DNA of 60,000 nucleotides, from positions 575,001 to 635,000 of the forward strand of contig NZ_PNFF01000002.1 of the NCBI RefSeq assembly GCF_028888695.1, given 5' to 3'. The notes beneath the pieces are model-generated. The model had not been told where the DNA came from. It worked only from the letters and a program-made list of their open reading frames with translations, and searched no databases. Both the position numbers and the translations under genes were made by a program. This document shows, one piece after another, positions 20,866 through 30,229 of this stretch (its first letter is position 1; each line of letters opens with the position of its first letter). Source of the stretch: Bacillus methanolicus. Lineage in GTDB: Bacteria > Bacillota > Bacilli > Bacillales > Cytobacillaceae.

Positions 20866-20900
20866 CTTTATGGATAAAAAGGTAAATTGGAGGACTGTTA

Positions 20901-22274
20901 ATGTCGACTCGTTATGCCATCATTTTAGCCGCGGGCAAAGGAACTAGAATGAAGTCAAAGCTTTATAAAGTACTTCATCCTTTATGCGGCAAACCAATGG
21001 TTCAACATGTTGTTGATCAAGTTTCGAAGCTTAACATAAATGAAATCGTGACGATTATCGGACATGGAGCGGAAAAAGTAAAAGAACAGCTTGGGAACAA
21101 AAGCAAATATGCTCTCCAAGAAGAACAGCTTGGCACCGCTCATGCTGTTATGCAAGCAAAGGAAATCCTTGCAGGCAAAGAAGGGGTGACCATCGTTGTT
21201 TGCGGAGATACACCTCTCATCAAAGCTGAAACTATGGAAGCGCTTTTTCAACATCATGAAGAAACTAATGCGAAAGCAACGATTTTAACGGCAAAAGCTG
21301 AAGACCCAACAGGATATGGAAGAATTATCCGTAATAGCGAAGGGTTTGTAGAAAAGATCGTTGAGCATAAAGATGCAACAGAAGAAGAACGTACGGTAAA
21401 AGAGATTAATACTGGAACATACTGCTTCGATAACATTGCACTATTTGAAGCATTGCAATACGTTTCAAATGATAATGTCCAAGGAGAGTACTATCTGCCT
21501 GATGTGATTGAAATTCTGAAAAAGCAAGGCAAAAAAGTAAGTGCTTATCAATCGGAAGAATTTGAAGAAACGATAGGCGTTAATGATCGTGTTGCACTAG
21601 CCGAAGCAGAGCGGATTATGAGAAAAAGAATCAATGAATTTCATATGCGAAACGGCGTTACGATCATCGATCCTTTAAACACGTACATTGGTCCTGACGT
21701 TGAAATCGGACAAGATACCACTATTTATCCAGGCTCTGTAATAATCGGAAAAACGGTTATTGGTACCGACTGCCAAATTGGTCCGAATAGTGAAATCAAA
21801 GATTGCCAGGTCGGCATGAACACAGTTATCCGACAATCTGTTGCCCATAGCAGCATGATTGGTTCTTCTGTAAATATCGGACCATTTGCTCACATTCGTC
21901 CGGATTCGAATATTCATGATGAAGTGAAGATTGGAAACTTTGTCGAAATCAAAAAATCTGACTTCGGAAAAGGAAGCAAAGCTTCTCATCTCAGCTATAT
22001 AGGAGATGCGGAGGTAGGAAGCGGCGTCAATATCGGATGTGGTTCCATCACTGTTAACTATGACGGGAAAAATAAATACTTGACGAAAATAGAAGACAAC
22101 GTGTTTATAGGCTGTAATTCCAATCTGGTTGCACCGGTAACAATTGGACGGGGTGCATATATTGCCGCAGGTTCTACAATCACGAAAGATGTACCGGCAG
22201 ACGCATTGTCGATTGCACGTGCCCGCCAAGTGAATAAAGAAAATTACGTTGAAAAGTTAAATCTTAAGAAATAA
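20901..22274 (+). CDS. glmU: Bifunctional UDP-GlcNAc pyrophosphorylase / GlcN-1-P acetyltransferase
   Basis: The 457-residue protein makes UDP-GlcNAc for peptidoglycan and teichoic acids. The N-terminal half is the uridyltransferase ([15 protein letters not shown] at residue 6 on). The C-terminal half, from about residue 250, is a left-handed beta-helix with hexapeptide repeats ([22 protein letters not shown]) that carries acetyltransferase activity. Length is typical. ATG 20901 follows GGAGG. It is called gcaD in B. subtilis and lies 20 bp before prs. Confidence 0.98.
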   Translation: MSTRYAIILAAGKGTRMKSKLYKVLHPLCGKPMVQHVVDQVSKLNINEIVTIIGHGAEKVKEQLGNKSKYALQEEQLGTAHAVMQAKEILAGKEGVTIVVCGDTPLIKAETMEALFQHHEETNAKATILTAKAEDPTGYGRIIRNSEGFVEKIVEHKDATEEERTVKEINTGTYCFDNIALFEALQYVSNDNVQGEYYLPDVIEILKKQGKKVSAYQSEEFEETIGVNDRVALAEAERIMRKRINEFHMRNGVTIIDPLNTYIGPDVEIGQDTTIYPGSVIIGKTVIGTDCQIGPNSEIKDCQVGMNTVIRQSVAHSSMIGSSVNIGPFAHIRPDSNIHDEVKIGNFVEIKKSDFGKGSKASHLSYIGDAEVGSGVNIGCGSITVNYDGKNKYLTKIEDNVFIGCNSNLVAPVTIGRGAYIAAGSTITKDVPADALSIARARQVNKENYVEKLNLKK

Positions 22275-22294
22275 GCAAAATATGGAGGTCAATC

Positions 22295-23251
22295 ATGCCC
22301 AATCAATATCTAGACCTGAATTTAAAAGTTTTCGCCTTGAATTCCAACACTGCATTAGCTGAAGAAATCGCTAGAGTAATCGGTGTAGAGCTTGGAAAAT
22401 GTTCAGTCACCCGTTTCAGTGACGGAGAAATCCAAATTAATATAGAAGAAAGTATTCGCGGATGCGATGTTTTCGTCATTCAATCTACCAGCCTGCCTGT
22501 CAATGAACATTTGATGGAATTATTAATTATGATTGATGCTTTAAAACGAGCATCTGCTAAAACAATTAATATTGTCATGCCGTATTACGGATATGCCCGC
22601 CAGGATCGCAAAGCTCGTGCTCGTGAACCGATCACTGCGAAACTGGTTGCCAACCTTCTGGAAACAGCTGGTGCCAGCCGTGTTATTACTCTTGATTTAC
22701 ACGCACCACAAATTCAGGGTTTCTTCGATATTCCGATCGATCATCTTATGGGCGTGCCAATTTTAGCAGAGTACTTTAAAAACAAAGATTTCAATGGAGA
22801 TATTGTAATCGTTTCTCCAGACCACGGCGGAGTAACAAGAGCACGGAGATTGGCAGAGCGCTTGAAAGCTCCCATTGCCATCATTGATAAACGACGCCCT
22901 AAGCCAAATGTAGCTGAGATTATGAATATCGTCGGGCACATCGAAGGGAAAGTAGTAATCTTAATAGATGATATCATTGATACTGCAGGAACAATTACAT
23001 TAGCGGCTAATGCTTTAGTGGATAATGGAGCATCAGAAGTATTTGCCTGCTGTACACATCCTGTATTATCGGGACCTGCCATTGAGCGCATTGAAAACTC
23101 AAAAATTAAAGAATTGGTTGTGACAAATTCTATTGCTCTTCCGGAAGAAAAGAAGAGCGATAAAATTGTTCAGCTTTCAGTTGCTCCACTGATCGGGGAA
23201 GCGATTATCCGCGTTCATGAAGATCAGTCAGTCAGCACACTTTTTGATTAA
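22295..23251 (+). CDS. prs: Ribose-phosphate pyrophosphokinase
   Basis: PRPP synthetase, 318 residues, makes PRPP for purine, pyrimidine, histidine and NAD synthesis. Motifs: the [10 protein letters not shown] catalytic flexible-loop region near residue 100, [12 protein letters not shown], and the PRPP loop [14 protein letters not shown] near residue 225. It is cotranscribed with glmU (20-bp gap, TGGAGG SD). Both enzymes feed nucleotide-dependent synthesis, and PRPP is also the ligand of the nearby PurR. Confidence 0.98.
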   Translation: MPNQYLDLNLKVFALNSNTALAEEIARVIGVELGKCSVTRFSDGEIQINIEESIRGCDVFVIQSTSLPVNEHLMELLIMIDALKRASAKTINIVMPYYGYARQDRKARAREPITAKLVANLLETAGASRVITLDLHAPQIQGFFDIPIDHLMGVPILAEYFKNKDFNGDIVIVSPDHGGVTRARRLAERLKAPIAIIDKRRPKPNVAEIMNIVGHIEGKVVILIDDIIDTAGTITLAANALVDNGASEVFACCTHPVLSGPAIERIENSKIKELVVTNSIALPEEKKSDKIVQLSVAPLIGEAIIRVHEDQSVSTLFD

Positions 23252-23266
23252 TAAAATAAATAGTAT

Positions 23267-23300
23267 AAGGCTTGCTAATTTAAGCAAGCCTTGTTCTGTT
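23267..23300 (+). terminator. Terminator after prs
   Basis: AAGGCTTGCT (23267-23276) pairs with AGCAAGCCTT (23283-23292), followed by GTTCTGTTTTC, a weak T tract. Confidence 0.75.
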
Positions 23301-23342
23301 TTCATTGTTTTGAACGAGAGGTAAAGGAATTGAGAATACAAC

Positions 23343-23368
23343 GTTTAGACTTTCCTGATTTAGGGTAT
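23343..23368 (+). promoter_or_regulatory. Sigma-B promoter of ctc
   Basis: GTTTAG (23343-23348; consensus GTTTAA), 14 bp, GGGTAT (23363-23368; exact). ctc is the classical general-stress gene of B. subtilis. Confidence 0.85.
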
Positions 23369-23412
23369 TTTTATATATAGACTTTGACTTTAAATCAGGA
23401 GGGTGACGTTTT

Positions 23413-24048
23413 ATGAGTGCTGTTTTACAAGCGAAAGAACGGACGGAGTTTCGTAAATCCAATTTGAAAAAGTTGCGTGAACAAGGAAATATTCCGGCAA
23501 TTATTTATGGCAGCGGAATTGACAGCAAGCCAATTTATGTGAGTGCCGGAGAATTAATAAAAACAATCCGTGAAGTAGGGAGAAACGGAATTATTTCCTT
23601 GAATATTAATGGAGATCAGCATCAAGTCATTCTTGGGGAATATCAGGAAGATCCTTTGAAAAAGGAATTGATCCATGCTGATTTCCGTGCTGTGGATATG
23701 TCATCAGAAATAGACGCGGATGTCCGAATCGATCTCGTTGGTGAAGCAGCCGGTGTGAAGGACGGTGGAGTCTTGCAACAGCCGCTGCATAGTTTGTCCA
23801 TCACGGCAAAACCTGGTGATATTCCAAATTCGATTGAAGTGGATGTAACAAATCTTCAAGTTGGGGAAACCTTAACAATAGCTGATATCAAAATGGATAA
23901 ACCGTACCGCATAAACCATGATGAAGAAGAAGTGATTTGTTCCATTTTACCTCCTAAACAAGAGGAAGAAATAAGCTCAGGTGAAAAACAAGATGGCGGT
24001 ATTCCTGAGAACGAAGAAGGAAGAGAAACACCTGCCAGTGAAGAATAG
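23413..24048 (+). CDS. ctc: General stress protein Ctc / 50S ribosomal protein L25
   Basis: The 211-residue long-form L25 has an N-terminal 5S-rRNA-binding domain (residues 1-90, RKSNLKKLREQGNIPAIIYG) and a C-terminal TL5-like beta domain (about 98-180, LHSLSITAKPGDIPNSIEVDV). An acidic, low-complexity tail of about 30 residues rich in Glu ends the protein. In B. subtilis it associates with the ribosome under stress and is controlled by sigma-B, matching the promoter just upstream. SD AGGAGGGTGA precedes ATG 23413. Confidence 0.95.
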   Translation: MSAVLQAKERTEFRKSNLKKLREQGNIPAIIYGSGIDSKPIYVSAGELIKTIREVGRNGIISLNINGDQHQVILGEYQEDPLKKELIHADFRAVDMSSEIDADVRIDLVGEAAGVKDGGVLQQPLHSLSITAKPGDIPNSIEVDVTNLQVGETLTIADIKMDKPYRINHDEEEVICSILPPKQEEEISSGEKQDGGIPENEEGRETPASEE

Positions 24049-24053
24049 ATTTC

Positions 24054-24095
24054 AAAAGCCCTTGTTATTCAATTCTTTTAACAAGGGCTTTTTTG
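24054..24095 (+). terminator. Terminator after ctc
   Basis: A perfect 14-bp stem (24054-24067 with 24079-24092) is followed by further T residues. Confidence 0.9.
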
Positions 24096-24173
24096 GTTTA
24101 TAATAGCAAAAAGAGTCTTGAAATAAATTTAAATTCGAGATAAATGGTTTTTTAATAATAAAGGGTGAGAAAA

Positions 24174-24734
24174 ATGAGGTTAATCGTCGGACTTGGCAAT
24201 CCGGGAAAACAATACGATAAAACAAGGCATAATATTGGATTTGAGGTTATTGATAAGCTGTCTGAATCATTAAATATTCCGTTGGATCAGGCAAAGTTAA
24301 AAGGAATATATGGAATTGGCTCTGTGAACGGAGAAAAGCTGATTTTATTAAAACCGCTTACATATATGAATTTATCGGGTGAATCCATTCGCGCATGTTT
24401 AGACTATTATGATATTGCCCTTGAAGATTTGCTAGTTATTTATGATGATCTTGATTTGCCTGTAGGGAAAATCAGGCTGCGCCAAAAAGGGAGTGCAGGC
24501 GGCCATAATGGAATAAAGTCGACGATTGCCCATTTAGGCTCTCAAGAATTTAAACGAATTCGCGTTGGGATTGACAGGCCGCCGGCTGGTATGAGTGTCG
24601 TTGATTATGTTTTGGAACGGTTCCGAGAGGATGAACAGGAAATTATGGATGATGTAATAAAGAAATGCGCTGAAGCATGTGAAGCTTGGCTGCATCAACC
24701 TTTTCTCCAGGTAATGAATGAATATAATCAATAA
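24174..24734 (+). CDS. pth: Peptidyl-tRNA hydrolase
   Basis: The 186-residue enzyme recycles stalled peptidyl-tRNA. N9 and H19 in GLGNPGKQYDKTRHNIGF and the Asp of IYDDLDLPVG are the catalytic residues. B. subtilis names it spoVC because a mutation blocks spore coat formation. AAGGGTGA lies upstream; GTG 24165 is an in-frame but SD-overlapping alternative. It is followed after 105 bp by fin, whose own forespore promoter lies in the gap. Confidence 0.97.
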   Translation: MRLIVGLGNPGKQYDKTRHNIGFEVIDKLSESLNIPLDQAKLKGIYGIGSVNGEKLILLKPLTYMNLSGESIRACLDYYDIALEDLLVIYDDLDLPVGKIRLRQKGSAGGHNGIKSTIAHLGSQEFKRIRVGIDRPPAGMSVVDYVLERFREDEQEIMDDVIKKCAEACEAWLHQPFLQVMNEYNQ

Positions 24735-24775
24735 ATCGTGAACTGTAGACCTAAAATATTCAATGATCTCTAAAT

Positions 24776-24805
24776 GAATAAGTTCCTCCAAATTCGTAAA
24801 TAATA
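24776..24805 (+). promoter_or_regulatory. Sigma-F-like promoter of fin
   Basis: GAATA (24776-24780; consensus GYWTA), exactly 15 bp, GTAAATAATA (24796-24805; consensus GGNNANAATR, one mismatch). fin is under sigma-F control in B. subtilis. Confidence 0.6.
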
Positions 24806-24839
24806 TGTTTATTGAAAGATGATACAAGGAGGGACAGGC

Positions 24840-25070
24840 TTGGCGATTCATTACCGTTGCCGCCATTGCGGAGTAGAGATTGGAAAGCTAGAAAAAATGT
24901 CTGTTCACGCGGAATCACTTGGTTTGCATAAGCTAACAGGTGAAGAGCGGCAAGACATGGTATCTTATGATTCTTCCGGCAATATTCATATAAAATCTAT
25001 TTGCGAAGATTGCCAAGAAGTTTTGGAGAGAAATCCTGATTATCATCAATATGATTTCTTGCTTCATTAA
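24840..25070 (+). CDS. fin: Anti-sigma-F factor Fin (YabK)
   Basis: The 76-residue zinc-ribbon protein has CRHCG near the start and CEDCQE near the end, giving two CxxC knuckles. Fin inhibits sigma-F RNA polymerase in the forespore and promotes the switch to sigma-G. TTG 24840 has AAGGAGGGA seven bases upstream and yields the same length as the B. subtilis protein; ATG 24819 lacks an SD. A terminator and then a repeat array separate it from mfd. Confidence 0.94.
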   Translation: MAIHYRCRHCGVEIGKLEKMSVHAESLGLHKLTGEERQDMVSYDSSGNIHIKSICEDCQEVLERNPDYHQYDFLLH

Positions 25071-25073
25071 TGC

Positions 25074-25102
25074 GCTTTGGACATTCATCCAAAGCATTTT
25101 TC
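25074..25102 (+). terminator. Terminator after fin
   Basis: GCTTTGGA (25074-25081) pairs with TCCAAAGC (25088-25095), followed by ATTTTTC. The repeat array begins right after it. Confidence 0.85.
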
Positions 25103-25110
25103 TGTTTGTC

Positions 25111-25344
25111 TAACTCCAGCGGCTAGGCCCTCGGGGTCATAAGCCATCCTCCTGTGGTGGCTGAAGAGCTGCCTCCTCGGAGGCTGTCTTATACCCGTCG
25201 GGCCTAATCAAGCCGCTTCCGCTTTTCGATTGTCCAGCTGCGGCTCCTAGGGACTCGAGACATAAGCCATTTTGCTCCGGAGTCTAATGACTCCTGCGCA
25301 AACTGTCTTATGCTTGTCGTTCCTAAGCAGTCGCCTCGCTTTTC
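25111..25344 (+). repeat. Modular repeat dimer F1-F2
   Basis: F1 (25111-25227) has outer clamp AGCGGC/GCCGCT, inner AGGCCC/GGGCCT, and CCTCC/GGAGG in the core. F2 (25240-25344) has inner clamp AGGGAC with GTTCCT (one G-U pair), CATAAG/CTTATG, TTTGC/GCAAA and tip GGAGTC/GACTCC. The linker is CGATTGTCCAGCT. Confidence 0.9.
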
Positions 25345-25356
25345 GATTGTCCAGCT

Positions 25357-25585
25357 GCAGCGGCTAGGCCCTCGGGGTTATAAGCCATCCTCCTGTGGTG
25401 GCTGAAGAGCTGCCTCCTCGGAGACTGTCTTATACCCGTCGGGCCTAATCAAGCCGCTTCCGCTTTTCGATTGTCCAGCTGCGGCTCCTAGGGACTCGAG
25501 ACATAAGCCATTTTGCTCCGGAGTCTAATGACTCCTGCGCAAACTGTCTTATGCTTGTCGTCCCTAAGCAGTCGCCTCGCTTTTC
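25357..25585 (+). repeat. Modular repeat dimer F3-F4 (duplicate of F1-F2, 241-bp period)
   Basis: F3 (25357-25468) and F4 (25481-25585) repeat F1-F2 with only a few base differences. In F4 the inner clamp is AGGGAC/GTCCCT, a full Watson-Crick version of F2. The end at 25585 is only about six bases from the mfd SD. Confidence 0.9.
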
Positions 25586-25607
25586 TGTTTGGAGGGGAGG
25601 TTTTTGA

Positions 25608-28600
25608 ATGAAAGGAATTATTAATCTATTTAATAAACAGGATGATATACAATCGGTTATTTCCGGTTTGGAAGCCGGCTTAAAAGAACAGTTAATTGCC
25701 GGTTTATCCGGGTCAGCCAGAACCGTTTTTTTAGCTTCCGTCTATCAACAAATGAAAAAGCCGATTCTGGTGGTAACCCACAATCTTTTACAAGCACAAA
25801 AACTATATGATGATGTTGTCAGTTTGCTTGGAGAAAAAGAAGTGTTTTTATATCCTGCCAATGAACTGATCGCGGCTGAAATGAGTATCGCAAGCCCTGA
25901 ATTGAAAGCCCAGCGTATTGAAACGGTGAATCATTGGAGCAAGAACCAAAATGGAATTATGATCGTACCTGTTGCCGGACTGAGAAAAATACTGCCGCCA
26001 AAATCTCTATGGGAACATTATCAGCTTTTCATAAAACTTGGAGATGAGATAGATTTAGAAGAATATTTGCAAAAGCTTATTAAAATGGGTTATGTGCGTA
26101 CGGAAATGGTTTCATCTCCTGGAGAATTCAGCATAAGAGGCGGTATTATCGATATTTATCCATTAACGGAACCAGACCCGATCCGGATTGAATTATTTGA
26201 TACACAAATAGATTCCATCCGCTCTTTTTCACTGGAAGATCAGCGATCGAAAGAAAAACTTGCCGAAATCTTAATCGGACCTGCAACTGAGATACCGCTG
26301 GAACCGGAGCATATAGATAATATTATAAATAAACTTGAAGACGGATTAGCGAAAAGCTTGAAAAAAATAAAAGACGATAAAGCAAAAGCACAGCTTTCAC
26401 AAAATATCGGTTATGAGCTTGAACAGTTAAAAAACGGACAAAAACCAGAGCAATTATTCAAATATCTCTCTTTTGCTTATGAAAAACCCGGTAGTTTACT
26501 AGACTATTTACCTGACAACGGACTTATTTTTATAGATGAGATAAGCAGAGTACAAGAGATGAACGATTCGTTGGAAAAAGAAGAGGCTGAATGGTATACA
26601 AGTTTATTAAGTGAAGGACAAATTGTTCATGATATAAAAATTTCACATCAGCTTCATCATTTACTTCAAACAGCGACACGGCCGATTCTTTATTTGTCTC
26701 TATTCCTAAGGCATGTTCCAAACACAAATCCGCAAAATATTATTAATATTTCATGCAAACAAATGCAAAATTTTCATGGACAAATGCATTTGTTGAAAAG
26801 TGAAATTGATCGCTGGAAAAAAGGCAAATTTTCAATTGTTTTTCTCGGGCCTGATAAAGAACGAGTGAAAAAACTTCAAAGAGTACTTGAAGATTATGAG
26901 ATCAATGCAACTTTTACAAGCGAGAACCAGGAATTATTGCCGGGAAAAGTTCAAATTATAGAGGGAAGTTTGAATACCGGATTTGAAATTCCGATTCAAA
27001 AAATCGCAGTTATTACCGAAGAAGAACTATTTAATAAAAAAACAAAGAGACCGGCGCGCCGCCAGAAACTTTCAAACGCAGAAAAGATCAAAAGCTATTC
27101 CAAATTGCGCGTCGGGGATTATGTTGTCCATGTCAACCATGGAATTGGGAAATATTTAGGAATTGAGACACTTGAGATTAACGGTGTACACAAAGACTAT
27201 CTCCATATCCGCTATCAGGGGAATGATAAGCTGTATGTTCCTGTTGAACAAATTGATCTTGTGCAAAAATATGTTGGCTCAGAAGGAAAAGAGCCAAAAA
27301 TTTATAAGCTTGGCGGCAGTGATTGGAAAAGGGTGAAAAACAAAGTCAAATCATCCGTACAAAACATTGCAGATGATTTGATTAAGCTTTATGCAGAAAG
27401 GGAAGCGGCAAGAGGGTATGCTTTTTCTCCGGATGGAGAGATGCAAAGAGATTTTGAGGCTGCCTTTCCTTATCAAGAAACGGAAGATCAGCTTCGTTCC
27501 ATTCATGAAATAAAAAGAGACATGGAGCGTGATCGTCCGATGGATCGGCTGTTGTGCGGAGATGTCGGCTACGGAAAAACAGAGGTTGCCCTCCGTGCTG
27601 CCTTTAAAGCGGTCGCAGACGGCAAGCAAGTTGCGTTTCTCGTTCCGACGACAATTCTTGCCCAGCAGCATTATGAAACAATGAAGGAAAGATTTCAGGA
27701 TTATCCGATAAAGATTGGGTTATTAAGCCGTTTCCGGACAAGAAAACAACAGACCGAGACATTAAAAGGATTAAAAGATGGAACGGTCGATATCGTAGTC
27801 GGAACTCACCGTCTACTTTCGAAAGATGTAGTTTTCAGGGATTTAGGTTTATTGATTATCGACGAAGAACAGCGGTTTGGGGTTGCCCATAAGGAAAAAA
27901 TCAAGCAGCTGAAAACAAATATCGATGTATTAACGTTAACGGCAACACCCATTCCAAGAACTCTCCATATGTCGATGCTGGGGGTGCGGGACCTGTCGGT
28001 TATTGAGACGCCGCCTGAAAATCGCTTTCCTGTCCAAACATATGTCATGGAATATAATGCCGGGCTTATCAAAGAAGCGATAGAAAGGGAGCTTGCAAGA
28101 GGAGGGCAGGTTTATTTTTTATACAATCGGGTTGAAGATATTGAACGGAAAGCGGAAGAAATCTCAATGCTTGTACCAGATGCAAAGGTTGTATATGCCC
28201 ATGGGAAAATGACGGAAAATGAACTGGAATCTATGATGCTCACATTCATTGAAGGGGAAGCCGATGTTCTTGTCAGCACGACAATTATTGAAACCGGGGT
28301 AGACATCCCAAATGTTAATACCTTGATAGTCTATGATGCTGATAAAATGGGGCTTTCTCAGCTTTATCAATTGCGGGGCAGGGTAGGGAGGTCCAACCGC
28401 GTTGCGTATGCGTATTTTACCTATCGGAAAGATAAGGTATTGACAGAAGTGGCTGAAAAACGATTGCAGGCTATTAAAGAATTTACCGAACTCGGATCCG
28501 GTTTTAAAATCGCTATGCGTGATTTATCTATTCGGGGAGCGGGGAATTTACTTGGGGCAGAGCAACATGGATTTATCGACTCTGTCGGATTTGACCTGTA

Positions 28601-29138
28601 TTCACAAATGCTGAAAGAAGCAATTGAGGAGCGTAAAGGGAATAATGAACAGCCAAAGAGACCTCAGCTTGAGATTGATTTAGAGGTTGATGCTTATATC
28701 CCTGATTCGTATATTTCGGACGGCCATCAAAAAATTGAAATGTACAAACGGTTCAGAGCGATTAGTTCCCTTGATGATATTGAAGAACTTCAGGAAGAAA
28801 TGATCGACAGATTTGGAGAATACCCTGATGAGGTTGCATATTTGTTCCAAATTGCCGAGATGAAGGTTTACGGCCAGCTTGCCGGAGTAGAAACAATCAA
28901 ACAGACGAAAAACGAAGTACTGATTTTATTATCGGAAGAAGGAAGCGAACAAATAGACGGCCAGAAGATTTTCCAACTAAGCAGCAAGCATGGAAGAGTT
29001 GTCGGCTTAGGCATGGAAGGGAAAAAGTTGAAAATGGTTCTTCATATTAAAGGAATTGATATCCCAACATGGATGCATATTGCTTTTGAGATGATTCAGG
29101 GCTTGCATGATGCGAAAAAAGACCCAGTTGAACAATAG
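25608..29138 (+). CDS. mfd: Transcription-repair coupling factor
   Basis: The 1176-residue Mfd displaces RNA polymerase stalled at lesions and recruits UvrA. It has a UvrB-like N-terminal part (ISGLEAGLKEQLIAGLSGS; SPGEFSIRGGIIDIYP), an RNA-polymerase-interacting domain (GDYVVHVNHGIGKYLG near residue 505), and a RecG-like translocase with Walker A CGDVGYGKTEVA and DEEQRFG. The C-terminal TRCF domain follows. Length is family-typical. ATG 25608 is eight bases after GGAGGGGAGG, whose left neighbour is the end of a repeat unit. Confidence 0.98.
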   Translation: MKGIINLFNKQDDIQSVISGLEAGLKEQLIAGLSGSARTVFLASVYQQMKKPILVVTHNLLQAQKLYDDVVSLLGEKEVFLYPANELIAAEMSIASPELKAQRIETVNHWSKNQNGIMIVPVAGLRKILPPKSLWEHYQLFIKLGDEIDLEEYLQKLIKMGYVRTEMVSSPGEFSIRGGIIDIYPLTEPDPIRIELFDTQIDSIRSFSLEDQRSKEKLAEILIGPATEIPLEPEHIDNIINKLEDGLAKSLKKIKDDKAKAQLSQNIGYELEQLKNGQKPEQLFKYLSFAYEKPGSLLDYLPDNGLIFIDEISRVQEMNDSLEKEEAEWYTSLLSEGQIVHDIKISHQLHHLLQTATRPILYLSLFLRHVPNTNPQNIINISCKQMQNFHGQMHLLKSEIDRWKKGKFSIVFLGPDKERVKKLQRVLEDYEINATFTSENQELLPGKVQIIEGSLNTGFEIPIQKIAVITEEELFNKKTKRPARRQKLSNAEKIKSYSKLRVGDYVVHVNHGIGKYLGIETLEINGVHKDYLHIRYQGNDKLYVPVEQIDLVQKYVGSEGKEPKIYKLGGSDWKRVKNKVKSSVQNIADDLIKLYAEREAARGYAFSPDGEMQRDFEAAFPYQETEDQLRSIHEIKRDMERDRPMDRLLCGDVGYGKTEVALRAAFKAVADGKQVAFLVPTTILAQQHYETMKERFQDYPIKIGLLSRFRTRKQQTETLKGLKDGTVDIVVGTHRLLSKDVVFRDLGLLIIDEEQRFGVAHKEKIKQLKTNIDVLTLTATPIPRTLHMSMLGVRDLSVIETPPENRFPVQTYVMEYNAGLIKEAIERELARGGQVYFLYNRVEDIERKAEEISMLVPDAKVVYAHGKMTENELESMMLTFIEGEADVLVSTTIIETGVDIPNVNTLIVYDADKMGLSQLYQLRGRVGRSNRVAYAYFTYRKDKVLTEVAEKRLQAIKEFTELGSGFKIAMRDLSIRGAGNLLGAEQHGFIDSVGFDLYSQMLKEAIEERKGNNEQPKRPQLEIDLEVDAYIPDSYISDGHQKIEMYKRFRAISSLDDIEELQEEMIDRFGEYPDEVAYLFQIAEMKVYGQLAGVETIKQTKNEVLILLSEEGSEQIDGQKIFQLSSKHGRVVGLGMEGKKLKMVLHIKGIDIPTWMHIAFEMIQGLHDAKKDPVEQ

Positions 29139-29296
29139 TCTTTTATATGGAATTTCTTGCTTTGCAATTGAATTGTTTTGGTAAAGATGTTTAAAATAGT
29201 CAGACAAGGGTATTTCATATGTGCAACCGCTTTTTTGATTGGTATGATTATCCGTTTTTGTAAACTTTATCACGTACAAGAAAAAATATTAGATTG

Positions 29297-29326
29297 TGTA
29301 TAGAACTTTCCGTATGAAAGATACTA
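29297..29326 (+). promoter_or_regulatory. Sigma-G promoter of spoVT
   Basis: TGTATA (29297-29302; consensus TGMATA), 17 bp, GATACTA (29320-29326; consensus CATACTA). spoVT is a sigma-G gene in B. subtilis. Confidence 0.75.
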
Positions 29327-29414
29327 AGTTCAAATTTGGTGATGATTTCAAATAAAGAGATCTTGATACATTGCCAAACAAAAAAATCATCAGATGAAAG
29401 TGAGGCATCGTTGA

Positions 29415-29951
29415 ATGAAAGCAACAGGTATTGTTCGTCGAATCGATGATTTGGGTCGCGTAGTTATTCCGAAAGAAATTCGCAGAACCTTGCGAATTCG
29501 TGAAGGGGATCCATTAGAGATTTTTGTGGATCGTGATGGAGAGGTCATTTTAAAGAAGTATTCTCCTATTAGTGAGTTAGGTGATTTTGCAAAAGAATAT
29601 GCTGAAGCGTTATATGACAGTTTAGGAAATCCTGTATTAATCTGTGACAGAGATGCTTATATAGCGGTTGCCGGTGGTTCGAAAAAGGACTACTTAAATA
29701 AAAACATTAGTGATCTTGTTGAGAAAACAATGGAAGAACGGAATTCTGTTCTTCAAAATCAGCAAACATCCGTATCCCTTGTTGATGGGTATGAAGAACC
29801 CGTTTCCGCTTATACGATTGGACCGATCATTGCAAATGGGGACCCGATTGGAGCGGTTATTATCTTTTCAAAGGAAGGTTCTCTCGGAGAAGTTGAGCAG
29901 AAATCAGTAGAAACAGCTGCCAGCTTCCTTGCAAGACAAATGGAACAGTGA
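29415..29951 (+). CDS. spoVT: Stage V sporulation protein T
   Basis: The 178-residue forespore regulator has an N-terminal AbrB-type DNA-binding domain (MKATGIVRRIDDLGRVVIPK, residues 1-50) and a C-terminal GAF domain (about 60-175). It tunes sigma-G-dependent genes. Its N-terminus closely resembles AbrB encoded at 7741-8031 on the other strand, as expected for this family. A sigma-G-type promoter precedes it, and a strong terminator follows. Confidence 0.97.
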   Translation: MKATGIVRRIDDLGRVVIPKEIRRTLRIREGDPLEIFVDRDGEVILKKYSPISELGDFAKEYAEALYDSLGNPVLICDRDAYIAVAGGSKKDYLNKNISDLVEKTMEERNSVLQNQQTSVSLVDGYEEPVSAYTIGPIIANGDPIGAVIIFSKEGSLGEVEQKSVETAASFLARQMEQ

Positions 29952-29974
29952 TTACTGGACACGAAAGGCTTAAG

Positions 29975-30027
29975 AGCGCGCACTGGCTGGACAAGTATTT
30001 GTTCAGTCAATGCGTGCGTTTTTTTTA
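29975..30027 (+). terminator. Terminator after spoVT
   Basis: A long imperfect stem (GCGCGCACTG..., inner ACAA/TTGT, CTG/CAG, and outer GCGCA/TGCGTGC) is followed by eight T residues. Confidence 0.8.
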
Positions 30028-30040
30028 TGCTTTTCGCCCT

Positions 30041-30185
30041 GAGCAGTCGCCTCCACTTTTCTGTGTTGTCCAGCTTCAGCGCCTAGGCCCTCGAGGTCAT
30101 AAGCCAAATCACTCCAGAGGTTTACCAACCTCCTGCGTGATTTGTCTTATGCTTGTCGGGCCTAAACGAGGCGCTTCCGCATTTC
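30041..30185 (+). repeat. Modular repeat unit G plus a stray right end
   Basis: 30041-30061 is a leftover tail similar to that of units F2/F4 (GAGCAGTCGCCT). The full unit (30066-30185) has AGCGCC/GGCGCT, AGGCCC/GGGCCT, CATAAG/CTTATG, AAATCAC/GTGATTT and tip GAGGTT/AACCTC. It ends GCTTCCGCATTTC. Confidence 0.88.
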
Positions 30186-30187
30186 TA

Positions 30188-30196
30188 TGTTATAAT
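30188..30196 (+). promoter_or_regulatory. Extended -10 promoter of yabM at the repeat edge
   Basis: TGTTATAAT (30188-30196) starts three bases after the end of repeat unit G. The region 17 bp upstream is repeat sequence with no -35 match. Confidence 0.55.
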
Positions 30197-30229
30197 ACCT
30201 TCGATATAGTTTTTGGAAGGGGATGGGCG

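Noticed and set aside
23307-23337. GTTTTG...GAGAAT as the sigma-B promoter of ctc
   Set aside because: The spacer of 19 bp is too long; GTTTAG-N14-GGGTAT at 23343-23368 fits better.
29948-30229. N-terminal extension of yabM by 94 codons
   Set aside because: It reads through the spoVT terminator and a repeat unit; the family start with an SD is ATG 30230.
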